Origin: Steinernema hermaphroditum
Taxonomy: Eukaryota; Nematoda; Chromadorea; Rhabditida; Steinernematidae
Assembly (NCBI GenBank): GCA_030435675.1
Contig: CM059622.1
Coordinates: forward strand, 10,912,001 to 10,976,000
Length of the DNA: 64,000 nucleotides
Direction: 5' to 3'
Shown here one piece after another: positions 1 to 12,262 of the stretch. The translations under genes were made by a program, and so were the position numbers. How positions within the stretch are numbered: the first letter of the stretch is position 1; every line of letters begins with the position of its first letter. The notes under the pieces were generated by a model, which was not told where the DNA came from, searched no databases, and saw only the letters and a program-made list of their open reading frames with translations.

Positions 1-3000
1 CTCACTCACGGCCAGACACCGTGTTTCAGACCTTCCCCTTTTGCGCTTATACCAGTAAAGTTAAGAAAATCTGTGAAATGTATCTCACTCACGGCCAGAC
101 ACCGTGTTTCAGACCTTCCCCTTTTGCGCTTATACCAGTAAAGTTAAGAAAATCTGTGAAATGTATCTCACTCACGACAAGACACCGTGCTTAGGACCTT
201 TCCCTTTTGCGCTTATACCAGAAAAGTTAAAAAAATCTGTGAAATGTATCTCACTCACGGCCAGACACCGTGTTTCAGACCTTCCCCTTTTGCGCTTATA
301 CCAGAAAAGTTAAAAAAATCTGTGAAATGTATCTCACTCACGGCCAGACACCGTGTTTCAGACGTTTCCCTTTTGCGCTTATACCAGAAAAGTTAAAAAA
401 ATCTGTGAAATGTATCTCACTCACGGCCAGACACCGTGTTTCAGACCTTCCCCTTTTGCGCTTATACCAGTAAAGTTAAGAAAATCTGTGAAATGTATCT
501 CACTCACGGCCAGACACCGTGCTTAGGACCTTTCCCTTTGCGCTTATACCAGAAAAGTTAAAAAAATCTGTGAAATGTATCTCACTCACGGCCAGACACC
601 GTGTTTCAGACCTTTCCCTTTTGCGCTTATACCAGAAAAGTTAAAAAAATCTGTGAAATGTATCTCGCTCACGGCCAGACACCGTGTTTCAGACCTTTCC
701 CTTTTGCGCTTATACCAGAAAAGTTAAAAAAATCTGTGAAATGTATCTCACTCACGGCCAGACACCGTGTTTCAGACCTTCCCCTTTTGCGCTTATACCA
801 GTAAAGTTAAGAAAATCTGTGAAATGTATCTCACTCACGGCCAGACACCGTGTTTCAGACCTTCCCCTTTTGCGCTTATACCAGAAAAGTTAAAAAAATC
901 TGTGAAATGTATCTCACTCACGGCCAGACACCGTGCTTAGGACCTTCTCCTTTTGCGCTTATACCAGTAAAGTTAAAAAAATCTGTGAAATGTATCTCAC
1001 TCACGACCAGACACCGTGCTTAGGACCTTTCCCTTTTGCGCTTATACCAGAAAAGTTAAAAAAATCTGTGAAATGTATCTCACTCACGGCCAGACACCGT
1101 GTTTCAGACCTTCCCCTTTTGCGCTTATACCAGTAAAGTTAAGAAAATCTGTGAAATGTATCTCACTCACGGCCAGACACCGTGTTTCAGACCTTTCCCT
1201 TTTGCGCTTATACCAGAAAAGTTAAAAAAATCTGTGAAATGTATCTCACTCACGGCCAGACACCGTGTTTCAGACGTTTCCCTTTTGCGCTTATACCAGT
1301 AAAGTTAAGAAAATCTGTGAAATGTATCTCACTCACGGCCAGACACCGTGTTTCAGACCTTCCCCTTTTGCGCTTATACCAGAAAAGTTAAAAAAATCTG
1401 TGAAATGTATCTCACTCACGGCCAGACACCGTGTTTCAGACGTTTCCCTTTTGCGCTTATACCAGAAAAGTTAAAAAAATCTGTGAAATGTATCTCGCTC
1501 ACGGCCAGACACCGTGTTTCAGACCTTTCCCTTTTGCGCTTATACCAGAAAAGTTAAAAAAATCTGTGAAATGTATCTCACTCACGGCCAGACACCGTGT
1601 TTCAGACCTTCCCCTTTTGCGCTTATACCAGAAAAGTTAAAAAAATCTGTGAAATGTATCTCACTCACGGCCAGACACCGTGTTTCAGACCTTCCCCTTT
1701 TGCGCTTATACCAGTAAAGTTAAGAAAATCTGTGAAATGTATCTCACTCACGGCCAGACACCGTGTTTCAGACCTTTCCCTTTTGCGCTTATACCAGAAA
1801 AGTTAAAAAAATCTGTGAAATGTATCTCACTCACGGCCAGACACCGTGTTTCAGACGTTTCCCTTTTGCGCTTATACCAGTAAAGTTAAGAAAATCTGTG
1901 AAATGTATCTCACTCACGGCCAGACACCGTGCTTAGGACCTTTCCCTTTGCGCTTATACCAGAAAAGTTAAAAAAATCTGTGAAATGTATCTCACTCACG
2001 GCCAGACACCGTGTTTCAGACCTTTCCCTTTTGCGCTTATACCAGAAAAGTTAAAAAAATCTGTGAAATGTATCTCGCTCACGGCCAGACACCGTGTTTC
2101 AGACCTTTCCCTTTTGCGCTTATACCAGAAAAGTTAAAAAAATCTGTGAAATGTATCTCACTCACGGCCAGACACCGTGTTTCAGACCTTCCCCTTTTGC
2201 GCTTATACCAGTAAAGTTAAGAAAATCTGTGAAATGTATCTCACTCACGGCCAGACACCGTGTTTCAGACCTTCCCCTTTTGCGCTTATACCAGAAAAGT
2301 TAAAAAAATCTGTGAAATGTATCTCACTCACGGCCAGACACCGTGCTTAGGACCTTCTCCTTTTGCGCTTATACCAGTAAAGTTAAAAAAATCTGTGAAA
2401 TGTATCTCACTCACGACCAGACACCGTGCTTAGGACCTTTCCCTTTGCGCTTATACCAGAAAAGTTAAAAAAATCTGTGAAATGTATCTCACTCACGGCC
2501 AGACACCGTGTTTCAGACCTTTCCCTTTTGCGCTTATACCAGAAAAGTTAAAAAAATCTGTGAAATGTATCTCACTCACGGCCAGACACCGTGCTTAGGA
2601 CCTTTCCCTTTGCGCTTATACCAGAAAAGTTAAAAAAATCTGTGAAATGTATCTCACTCACGGCCAGACACCGTGTTTCAGACCTTTCCCTTTTGCGCTT
2701 ATACCAGAAAAGTTAAAAAAATCTGTGAAATGTATCTCGCTCACGGCCAGACACCGTGTTTCAGACCTTTCCCTTTTGCGCTTATACCAGTAAAGTTAAG
2801 AAAATCTGTGAAATGTATCTCACTCACGGCCAGACACCGTGTTTCAGACCTTCCCCTTTTGCGCTTATACCAGAAAAGTTAAAAAAATCTGTGAAATGTA
2901 TCTCACTCACGGCCAGACACCGTGCTTAGGACCTTCTCCTTTTGCGCTTATACCAGTAAAGTTAAAAAAATCTGTGAAATGTATCTCACTCACGACCAGA

Positions 3001-5838
3001 CACCGTGCTTAGGACCTTTCCCTTTGCGCTTATACCAGAAAAGTTAAAAAAATCTGTGAAATGTATCTCACTCACGGCCAGACACCGTGTTTCAGACCTT
3101 TCCCTTTTGCGCTTATACCAGAAAAGTTAAAAAAATCTGTGAAATGTATCTCACTCACGGCCAGACACCGTGCTTAGGACCTTTCCCTTTGCGCTTATAC
3201 CAGAAAAGTTAAAAAAATCTGTGAAATGTATCTCACTCACGGCCAGACACCGTGTTTCAGACCTTTCCCTTTTGCGCTTATACCAGAAAAGTTAAAAAAA
3301 TCTGTGAAATGTATCTCGCTCACGGCCAGACACCGTGTTTCAGACCTTTCCCTTTTGCGCTTATACCAGAAAAGTTAAAAAAATCTGTGAAATGTATCTC
3401 ACTCACGGCCAGACACCGTGTTTCAGACCTTCCCCTTTTGCGCTTATACCAGTAAAGTTAAGAAAATCTGTGAAATGTATCTCACTCACGGCCAGACACC
3501 GTGTTTCAGACCTTCCCCTTTTGCGCTTATACCAGAAAAGTTAAAAAAATCTGTGAAATGTATCTCACTCACGGCCAGACACCGTGCTTAGGACCTTCTC
3601 CTTTTGCGCTTATACCAGTAAAGTTAAAAAAATCTGTGAAATGTATCTCACTCACGACCAGACACCGTGCTTAGGACCTTTCCCTTTGCGCTTATACCAG
3701 AAAAGTTAAAAAAATCTGTGAAATGTATCTCACTCACGGCCAGACACCGTGTTTCAGACCTTTCCCTTTTGCGCTTATACCAGAAAAGTTAAAAAAATCT
3801 GTGAAATGTATCTCACTCACGGCCAGACACCGTGTTTCAGACCTTCCCCTTTTGCGCTTATACCAGTAAAGTTAAGAAAATCTGTGAAATGTATCTCACT
3901 CACGGCCAGACACCGTGTTTCAGACCTTTCCCTTTTGCGCTTATACCAGAAAAGTTAAAAAAATCTGTGAAATGTATCTCACTCACGGCCAGACACCGTG
4001 TTTCAGACGTTTCCCTTTTGCGCTTATACCAGTAAAGTTAAGAAAATCTGTGAAATGTATCTCACTCACGACCAGACACCGTGCTTAGGACCTTTCCCTT
4101 TGCGCTTATACCAGAAAAGTTAACAAAATCTGTGAAATGTATCTCACTCACGGCCAGACACCGTGTTTCAGACCTTTCCCTTTTGCGCTTATACCAGAAA
4201 AGTTAAAAAAATCTGTGAAATGTATCTCACTCACGGCCAGACACCGTGTTTCAGACCTTCCCCTTTTGCGCTTATACCAGTAAAGTTAAGAAAATCTGTG
4301 AAATGTATCTCACTCACGACCAGACACCGTGCTTAGGACCTTTCCCTTTGCGCTTATACCAGAAAAGTTAACAAAATCTGTGAAATGTATCTCACTCACG
4401 GCCAGACACCGTGTTTCAGACCTTTCCCTTTTGCGCTTATACCAGAAAAGTTAAAAAAATCTGTGAAATGTATCTCACTCACGGCCAGACACCGTGTTTC
4501 AGACCTTCCCCTTTTGCGCTTATACCAGTAAAGTTAAGAAAATCTGTGAAATGTATCTCACTCACGGCCAGACACCGTGTTTCAGACCTTTCCCTTTTGC
4601 GCTTATACCAGAAAAGTTAAAAAAATCTGTGAAATGTATCTCACTCACGGCCAGACACCGTGTTTCAGACCTTCCCCTTTTGCGCTTATACCAGTAAAGT
4701 TAAGAAAATCTGTGAAATGTATCTCACTCACGGCCAGACACCGTGTTTCAGACCTTTCCCTTTTGCGCTTATACCAGAAAAGTTAAAAAAATCTGTGAAA
4801 TGTATCTCACTCACGGCCAGACACCGTGTTTCAGACCTTCCCCTTTTGCGCTTATACCAGTAAAGTTAAGAAAATCTGTGAAATGTATCTCACTCACGGC
4901 CAGACACCGTGTTTCAGACCTTCCCCTTTTGCGCTTATACCAGTAAAGTTAAGAAAATCTGTGAAATGTATCTCACTCACGACAAGACACCGTGCTTAGG
5001 ACCTTTCCCTTTTGCGCTTATACCAGAAAAGTTAAAAAAATCTGTGAAATGTATCTCACTCACGGCCAGACACCGTGTTTCAGACCTTCCCCTTTTGCGC
5101 TTATACCAGAAAAGTTAAAAAAATCTGTGAAATGTATCTCACTCACGGCCAGACACCGTGTTTCAGACGTTTCCCTTTTGCGCTTATACCAGAAAAGTTA
5201 AAAAAATCTGTGAAATGTATCTCACTCACGACCAGACACCGTGCTTAGGACCTTTCCCTTTGCGCTTATACCAGAAAAGTTAAAAAAATCTGTGAAATGT
5301 ATCTCACACACGACCAGACACCGTGCTTAGGACCTTTCCCTTTTGCGCTTATACCAGAAAAGTTAAAAAAATCTGTGAAATGTATCTCACTCACGGCCAG
5401 ACACCGTGTTTCAGACCTTTCCCTTTTGCGCATATACCAGTAAAGTTAAGAAAATCTGTGAAATGTATCTCACTCACGGCCAGACACCGTGTTTCAGACC
5501 TTCCCCTTTTGCGCATATACCAGTAAAGTTAAGAAAATCTGTGAAATGTATCTCGCTCACGGCCAGACACCGTGTTTCAGACCTTCCCCTTTTGCGCTTA
5601 TACCAGAAAAGTTAAAAAAATCTGTGAAATATATCTCACTCACGGCCAGACACCGTGTTTCAGACCTTTCCCTTTTGCGCTTATACCAGAAAAGTTAAGA
5701 AAATCTGTGAAATGTATCTCGCTCACGGCCAGACACCGTGTTTCAGACCTTCCCCTTTTGCGCTTATACCAGAAAAGTTAAGAAAATCTGTGAAATGTAT
5801 CTCACTCACGACCAGACACCGTGTTTCAAACCTTCAGA
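1..5838. repeat. 83-bp satellite array with higher-order structure
   Basis: About 70 head-to-tail copies of an 83-bp unit fill the left edge and run off the window. A unit runs from ctcactcacggccagacacc to ctgtgaaatgtat. Some copies are 82 bp because a T is lost in the ttttgcgc run. Copies differ at set positions: tttcag or cttagg after accgtg, cagtaaag or cagaaaag, and cctt or cgtt. A rare variant, ctcgctc instead of ctcactc, lies at about 667, 1497, 2077, 2739 and 3318, spaced roughly 10, 7, 8 and 7 units, so blocks of units were amplified together. Each unit contains a CACGG...CCGTG inverted repeat. Short reading frames recur every 83 bp but are by-products of the repeat. The array ends abruptly near 5838 in AT-rich sequence. 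Confidence 0.97.
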
Positions 5839-5936
5839 CCGCCACTGTAATATAAATTACGCTTCGATAAATTTGAGCATTTTATAATTTAAACATTTTA
5901 TTTGATAAATAGCGGTTTGTGGCATAAATAGCTAGA

Positions 5937-6317
5937 TCAAAATCTTAAGCTGACACGTCTTTGACGGGCGGTGCCGTCGACGTAGAGCAGAAAATCGATT
6001 TCACTCTCGTTGCACTTCTTTTTGAAGCGGAGACACATCGTGTGCTTCGGACCGTACTGAATGTTTTCGCTGCGGCAGTAACGCTGAAAATGAGTGGGCT
6101 TTGGGCACGCATTGGAGTTAATGAAGACAGACCCTCATTCTGGAGCAATTCTCCTTGATCATCTGCATCTTTTGTGTCGCCTGAAGGTCGCCAATCCCGG
6201 TGAACTTCTAAAGGCCATGAGGAATTCATGATTACAATGCCGAAAGTAGATTACGAGGCCGGCTAGAGCGTCCAAATTGGACATGAAGAGAATTACGGCG
6301 AGGAAAAGCGCCCTCAT
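5937..6317 (-). CDS. small secreted cysteine-containing protein (3 exons)
   Basis: A spliced model of 94 residues: exons 6317-6255, 6207-6133 and 6083-5937, with introns of 47 and 49 bp ending in TTTAG and TTTCAG. All phases agree and the model ends at a TGA. The first exon encodes a clear signal peptide (MRALFLAVILF... ending near ALAG). The mature part is basic with four cysteines (ENC, RYC, MCL and KKC), which suggests two disulfides. A polyadenylation signal AATAAA lies on the minus strand at 5902-5897, about 35 nt past the stop. I do not recognise the family. The second donor (GTCTGT) is weak. It is tail-to-tail with the satellite edge and could be a decaying gene. Confidence 0.5.
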
Positions 6318-6563
6318 AACTAGAGAGGGAAATGGAATGAAATTGATTTCCCTTTGCCATCGACCGTAGACGATGGTGATGCAAAAAGATGAGTCATAGT
6401 CACACGCTGCAGTCATATCCGTCTTCCGTGATCTGTTCATTGTCCTATCTTGATTTCGATTACTCAAGCTCTGCGATTCATCAACGGCTGAATCATCCGA
6501 AAACCCCTCTTCACGATCCTCGAGGACAAATCCCCGCTTCAGTCACCCCCTCACTGCCTCGCA

Positions 6564-6863
6564 ATGCGGCTCCTTTACATAGTTCTTCTGATTCTTCTTG
6601 TGGATTCTTCCCACACCTACCAAATTACGCATCCGATCAAAGTCCACTGCGACAAGAAGGAAATGAAGAAGTTCTGCTACCGACGTTGCCTCGTTAGTTG
6701 CTTCCTTCGCAACGAATTTTCCGGATCTTTTCAGAACTGCATCGGCTCGCTTCAAAGTAACTTTTTCACCGCGGAGATGTACACCTGCATGGCGGGGAAG
6801 AAATGTATCGATTTGGTGAAGATCGGGTGGAGCGTTCACAGACCGGAAAACGCGATGCACTAA
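6564..6863 (+). CDS. small secreted cysteine-rich protein
   Basis: A single-exon 99-residue protein starting MRLLYIVLLILLVDSSHT, a typical signal peptide cleaved near residue 18. The mature part is basic and holds seven cysteines (HCD, FCY, RRC, SCF, NCI, TCM and KCI), so it is probably a disulfide-bonded extracellular protein. No transmembrane segment follows the signal. The spacing matches no toxin, insulin-like or defensin family that I can name. It lies between two minus-strand genes and ends about 40 bp before the stop of the MTERF4 gene, which faces it tail to tail. Confidence 0.6.
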   Translation: MRLLYIVLLILLVDSSHTYQITHPIKVHCDKKEMKKFCYRRCLVSCFLRNEFSGSFQNCIGSLQSNFFTAEMYTCMAGKKCIDLVKIGWSVHRPENAMH

Positions 6864-6902
6864 CAAATAAGAACCTAACAACAACAGCAACAACGAACGG
6901 CT

Positions 6903-8305
6903 TTACTGGATCACATGGTCCTCCTTCTTCTTCGCCTCCTTCCGACGGCGCTCGAACGCCTTCCGCACAGACGGCTTGATCCGCTCGAAGGGTCGTTCCT
7001 TATTGGCCATCTCGCGTTGTTTCTCCATGAACGCCCGATAAACGGTCCATTCTTCCATTGTCACTCCGGCGATTTCTGTAGCGAACTGCACATCTGGTAG
7101 GTCGAGGATTTTCGACAGCGTCGGGTTCTCCTGAAAGAGTACCATAACGAAGGAAACTGGAGCGCAGGATACCATTTTGAACTGAGGCTTCTTGGGATCG
7201 GGTGTTGTGTATTTCCCCGTCTTCTGGAGAAAGTCGTGCCTCATGATGATCTCGTCGAGGCTCATGTCTACCCATCTCGTGCACATCTTGAATTCGTCGC
7301 CTTCGATGCGCATCATGAAGTAAATATACTCGTACTTCTGTTCTAATTCTTCAAGGTTAGTGATGACGATGTGCGGTGTCTTCTCGAGCATGGCTCGGAT
7401 CTAAACTATTAACCGCATGAAGGTAAGAAGAGCCGTAACTATAGTGACACTATCGAAACCCTATGTAAGATATTCACAGATATCACTATCGACCCACCTC
7501 GCCTCTGGCAAAGAAGTTCGTTAGCCCCTCCACAAGCGTCGCCATCTGCTTTCCATCGCTTGTGAACAAAATAGCCGGACAAGTACGCACTATTCGTCCC
7601 ATCTCCTTTCCTGCTAGGATTCCAGAATTGAAGAAGACTGACAAACGGTCGAATATCGACTCAGCGGAGACGGCGAGGAGTTCCTCGGGATAGCTGAAGA
7701 GTTTCAAGTGAACACGAACAAAAAGTCACCCGATACCTGGCCAACATTCTCATCGCATCTTCAAAGGTCATGCCGCACGTTTCCACGAGGGCGTCAAGCA
7801 CTTTCATCGACTTCTCTCCTTGTACAACAAGCGCTTTGAACAGTTCTGAGCGTTTGACGAACGCGTCCAACAGGAATTCAGGCTTAACGCCTAAAAACGC
7901 GGTGAATAAGAAGAACAACAAACCTGACCTGCATCAACGAGAGTGTGGAGAGGTTTCAACATCCTCTGGAGCGCATCTTCGTCCCCAAGAGGAAGAATGA
8001 ATGTCTTGCCTTCCCTCCGGAGCTCGTGGGTCACACGTTTCAGCATATCAGCTCCGACTTTCAGTTCGGCGGACGAGTAGCCGGAATACGATTCTTGTTC
8101 GGCTACGATACATAACAGCCTTGAGGTCCTCTGGTAGAGGAATTGCCCGAAAAGACGTCGTCCGAGCACCGAAGCCATCAGAATCTGAAGAGATGTGACA
8201 GTAAGACGAGACGACGCAGTGCAAACGACGTGGGTGGTCCTGAGACAGATCGTTCGCTTGATGAGATGAGCCACACCACCTTACCAGACGGAAAAGTCTG
8301 CTCAT
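6903..8305 (-). CDS. MTERF4: MTERF4-like mitochondrial mTERF-domain protein
   Basis: Five exons: 8305-8285, 8184-7929, 7890-7737, 7693-7498 and 7400-6903. They give about 374 residues with every phase matching. Exons 1-2 join to a basic, Arg-rich start (MSRLFRL then ILMASVLGRR), a plausible mitochondrial presequence. The middle carries helical mTERF repeats with the usual Gly/Pro turns (FNSGILAGKEMGRIVRTCP). The last exon has the MTERF4 C-terminal pattern: a YFMM-type segment, SLDEIIMRHDFLQKTGKYTTPD, NPTLSKIL and an acidic VTMEEW box, then a charged tail. In animals MTERF4 pairs with the rRNA methyltransferase NSUN4 to mature the mitochondrial large ribosomal subunit. That role is inferred from the family. 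The first exon is only 21 nt and is the least certain part. Confidence 0.85.
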
Positions 8306-8602
8306 TCTAGACGTCTAGAGAACAAAAGCCAGCGGAATACTGCGCATAAGGAGAACCCACAGATGGGAATCTAACCCGTGAGAACGCGGACCAACTGCAC
8401 TATCGGGAAAAGTTTATTTTCCACACTACAAATAATATTAGTAAGAAATGCGTTATTTAAATGCTTGACTGCAGAAGAATCAATTAGACAAATTACAAAA
8501 TGAAATCAGAGAGCGCGAGATTAGGAACGAAGACAAAAACCTGTAGGAGATTTTGAGATTACAATTCAAACGACATTGTGCGTGACGAGAGTTCGAGATT
8601 CA

Positions 8603-10687
8603 TCACTGTGTTCTCAACTGATACTCGCCGTTCTGGGTAATGTATCGTACCCATGGTAGCGCTTGGTAGCCGCTCTTCTCGATAATCTTTAGATAACGAA
8701 CCTGAGAAGTAAAGAACGATAGAGGAGGAGCGATTAAGTCGCACTCACCTGGATGCCGGAAGTTGTAAAATACGGGATTTCAAATTTCACCTTAATAGGT
8801 GGTCGCCCCTCCTTTTCTTCGCTGGTCACGGAGGGTAGATTAAAGTGGGCGCGCATGAGGAACTCCTTGCCTCCGGGGAAACTCTTGATTGTCCACACGA
8901 AAGAGCTCAACTCTGGCGCGTACTTCACCGTTCCTATGGACGTCTTGAACTTCGGGGAATCTGCGTCACTGGGAACAGGAATAATCACTTCGACATTGTT
9001 GGCGGTTGAGCGACGCTTGAACTGAGATTTCGCCTGAAATACGAAATGAAAGAATGTACCTTCGTATATGCTTGACTACCTTGATCATGTACTCTACTCT
9101 AGAATGCGAATAACGCTCCACTACCGCCTCAATCCAGATCAGCGGCTTCACAACGGTCATCAGCCTGTAGTTCATCAACTCAAACTCTCCATCGGGTGGT
9201 ATAAAACTGATCGTACGGTCATTCTCGAATCGGGACAACCTCACACACTGGTGGAACTTCACGTCTTCTAGTTCCACGGATTTGCCCTTTCCACCACCTG
9301 AAATCAAGGAATAGGAACAGGAGCCTCTCGACTTCCACATACGTCCGTTACTTTCGAAAAGCACCTTGTCGTTCAAACCAAGTCTCAACTCGGGCATTCC
9401 TGTGAGATAGACACGCATCTTTACCGATCCGACGATCTCGCTCTGGAGTACGGTGCCATTCGCGTTGGCCAGGAGGTTAACCGACTCGATGACGTCGAGA
9501 AACACTTCGTTCTTGCGGTACTTGATGCCTTCGGAGCGCCAAGAAACGGCGTTTGTTACCGCCATCGGAGGACGCGGCGCGGCCTCCAACTTATGACCTT
9601 CTTGAGTGATGTACTCTTGGAGAATCTTGCCATCTGTTGTTTGTGGGTAGCCGAAATCCATCATTTCATCGAGGAGCTCGTAGATGATGACGAAGTTATC
9701 ACGAATCGACTCTTCTTCGACGTCTTTGAAGTATTCGGTGAAGACCTGGACGCATTTGTACAAGAAGGCGAGCACGACGGCGACGTTCACGTTCTTAGTC
9801 GACGTCGAAACCACTGAAACAATCTGTCAGAACCCAGAACTTAGCATCATGCTTACAATATACGTTGTTACATTTGATGTAAACGAAAGTTGCTTCTGGG
9901 ACGGTGATGATGGGAGATTGCTGACCTTCCTCCTCCATTTCCATAAGCACCGGGATGAATTTTTCAATGACGGACATGTCGACATCGCCTCTGTAGTTCC
10001 TGGCTATTATGACCTGAAATGAAACTCCATATAGATAGAACCCAAGTAGTCAATAAGTTGACTGATAGCAATCTTATCATGACGACATTGTTATCTCGAG
10101 CATAATCATGGGCAAACAACTGCCGTGATGTTATTCCCCTCTGATTATATCGCCTTTTCCATTATAATTCTATTATGAAAAGGTTAAACAAACAATTTCT
10201 GGGAAAACAGGACTCAGAACTAGTTTGTGTGTAGAGTCCGTTAGATGATAAGAGAAAAATATAATTATTCACACTACGTTCCCTCAGCTTTAGTGTTTCT
10301 AATGGCGACGCAAAACAGATTAGTCTTGTGAGATTAACTCGGGTTGCCATAGCTATGTGGTTCGAAACAAGCAAAAAGCGCAATCACATAACAGCAATTT
10401 TAGGCATAAACCGTGACTACGTGAAGTTGTCGGCAGATTCACAGGTTTCCTTGCTGCCTGAATTCGAAAGAGGAATCTTAACGAGTTTTCTATCGAAATT
10501 GATAAACTCCATCCCGATTCACAATTTTCGCACCAAAAAACGCAATTCCGTTATCAGCCGTTCCAGCAGCGCGAGCGCTATCAGCAGACAACCCAAACGA
10601 AGCGGAGATAATTCCTCACCGGCCGACACCAGAAGAAAGACTCACCTTGCCCTTGAGATCGAGGATGAATATCGCCGAGGACGACAT
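8603..10687 (-). CDS. unc-101: AP-1 clathrin adaptor complex, mu subunit
   Basis: Six exons: 10687-10646, 10013-9857, 9813-9343, 9297-9080, 9033-8749 and 8701-8603. They total 1272 nt (423 residues), the family's usual length. Residues 1-140 form the longin domain (FILDLKGK then ARNYRGDVDM). The rest is the mu homology domain, with SWRSEGIKYRKNEVFLDVIE, GLNDKVLFES, FIPPDGEFELM, IIPVPSDADSPKFKTS, WTIKSFPGGKEFLMRAHF and EIPYFTTSGIQ, ending NGEYQLRTQ. It is a cargo-binding subunit (YxxPhi signals) of AP-1 at the trans-Golgi and endosomes. The start ATG follows TTTCAG by one base, a likely spliced-leader acceptor. Intron 1 is long (about 630 bp) against roughly 50 bp for most others. Nematodes may have two AP-1 mu genes (unc-101 and apm-1); I cannot say which this is. 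Confidence 0.96.
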
Positions 10688-11392
10688 TCTGAAAGCTTCG
10701 GGTTCACTGCCTGAAACGACTCGGTGCTGAACGTGGCGACAAGAACCTGAAGTCGCGATAAGAGCACACAGTTGACATGGAAACAGGCTGAAGGAGGCGC
10801 GAAACGACGTGTGTGGTCGCGGAGAAGAATTGATTTTCCGAGGGAGAGCCTCGCTTGGCTCGAGACGGATGAATGCGTCGAGACGAGTGGGACAGACAGA
10901 GACGGAGACTCGTGGCCGGATGAGACTTGAGGTGGACAAACACAGCGCGAAGTGGCGTTGTTAACTCGTTTGGATACAGCCACTGAGATCTGCAGAGCCC
11001 GTTTGAGGCGATCTAAACGATTAGTGGATGATTTATTTGGACGTTGGAAAGCCATCCCTCTCATCATTACAGCTCAGTTTGTGTTGTTTTGCGTTCTATT
11101 GTGCTCCATTTCTGTCGAATATTTAGATAGTTAAATACGATATGTTGCTATGTACGGCCACTTTGATGTTTAGTGTTACCAAGTGATTTAAGCTTTTATT
11201 TTTCCGCGAAGATCAATAGAGAGCATAGTGGTGAGAGGTTTTATTGTACAGATGATACACATTTACTGATAGAATCTAACATTAAGGCACCCGGAAGTCA
11301 TCGAGAAACGTTGGCAAGGAATATAATCGAGATGGCGATCTAAAACGGGACTTATTTACAGGAAACGGGAAGGAACTTTTACCTCGGGCACT
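10688..11392. other. intergenic, no gene seen
   Basis: This stretch is the upstream region of AP-1 mu and the 3' flank of the first bZIP gene. Arg/Ser-rich frames on the minus strand have no start context, domain or splice support. A minus-strand AATAAA near 11245-11240 suits the end of the bZIP transcript. Confidence 0.6.
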
Positions 11393-11917
11393 CTAGAAAA
11401 ACGTAGGGAACCCTTGGGTAGCGGATGGCGACGGGAGAGGCGGATTTTGAAGGAATGTCACAACCTCGGCGATGCCAGCTCCCGCATGGATCGCGCGGAC
11501 GATCATGGCGTTATGTTCCTGGAGGGTGGAAAGCACCTGCTTGGTTTCATGCAGTTCCTTGGAGAGCTCCTGTTCGCGTTGCTTTCTGTGAGCACGGGAC
11601 AGTTTCGCGGCCAGATTGTTCCTATCTCTTCTCTCGCGGTACTTTTTCCTTTCCTCCTCACTCAAGATTGCTTCCTTAACGGGCTTTGAAGGGGCCTTTC
11701 GGACACCGATGTTCTCTTTGTCACCCTCATCAGGAGAAGCTGGCTGAGAACTAAAACCAGAATCATTGATAGCAGAAGGGGAAACTGAAACTTGGGGCTG
11801 AGGGATGGGAGGCGCCGGAAGGCCGAAGTTGGGATAGGGGTGGAAGTAGCTGCCCGGAGGGGGTGGCGGGACAGCCGCCGATTGGTAGTAGTAGGACTGG
11901 GGCGGATAGTAAGCCAT
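11393..11917 (-). CDS. bZIP transcription factor, copy A
   Basis: A single-exon 174-residue protein. The N-terminus is rich in Tyr and Pro (MAYYPPQSYYYQSAAV, then a PPPPP run). Next come an acidic-Ser segment ending DKEN and a basic region (KYRERRDRNNLAAKLSRAHRK) with the bZIP signature N-x2-AA-x2-SR. The zipper is short (roughly L-x6-L over three heptads), and a Pro-rich tail ends FPTFF. The basic region is closest to the CES-2/PAR (DBP/HLF) class by its RNN-AAK-SR order. It is probably a nuclear DNA-binding dimer, and DNA specificity is not visible. It is head to head with copy B; their N-termini and promoters are nearly identical while the zippers have diverged. No intron was found. Confidence 0.85.
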   Translation of the reverse strand: MAYYPPQSYYYQSAAVPPPPPGSYFHPYPNFGLPAPPIPQPQVSVSPSAINDSGFSSQPASPDEGDKENIGVRKAPSKPVKEAILSEEERKKYRERRDRNNLAAKLSRAHRKQREQELSKELHETKQVLSTLQEHNAMIVRAIHAGAGIAEVVTFLQNPPLPSPSATQGFPTFF

Positions 11918-12262
11918 GGAAGTTGTCTCAAGCGATGACGCAACAGACTGCGGAGTCGCGCGCCGACCGAGGATCTCGGCGGAGGCGGGCCTTCCGCGTC
12001 CTTACCGGTAAACAACACTCGAACCCGGCGCCGCAGAGGGGGTCCGACGGTCCCGGACAGGTGGGATCGGGCCGTACGCGGCTATTATCTTATCGGCACT
12101 GGGGAAGGAAGGGAGGGAAAGTGAAGGATAAACAGAGCAAGCATAGGGATCTTAGGCGAGCGATCGACAGAAGGCCCCAAATGGTCGTAAATTAGGGGTT
12201 TCGATGATTGGGATTTGCTTGGGAGTTAGCAAAAGAAACCGCAGAGGAATGTTCTGTTATAC
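11790..12262 (-). repeat. left arm of the bZIP inverted duplication
   Basis: On the minus strand this segment is almost base-for-base identical to 13709-14187 on the plus strand. It covers the last ~30 bp equivalent to the secreted-peptide gene's 3' end, about 310 bp of upstream sequence, and the first ~43 codons of the bZIP gene. Identity stops inside the coding region just after the PPIPQPQVS segment. The sharp drop there fits gene conversion or a recent duplication limited to the promoter half. Confidence 0.9.
11936..11942 (-). promoter_or_regulatory. TGCGTCA bZIP-type half-site upstream of copy A
   Basis: TGCGTCA reads on the minus strand about 20 bp before the ATG of bZIP copy A, at the same place as in copy B. 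It resembles CRE/PAR-type bZIP sites. Autoregulation is an inference. The site is in the transcribed or core-promoter zone and could be coincidental. Confidence 0.4.

Noticed and set aside
104..5855. Dozens of overlapping 66-69-codon frames on the plus strand
   Set aside because: They recur every 83 bp, start at GTG or similar and follow the satellite unit exactly; they are repeat by-products.
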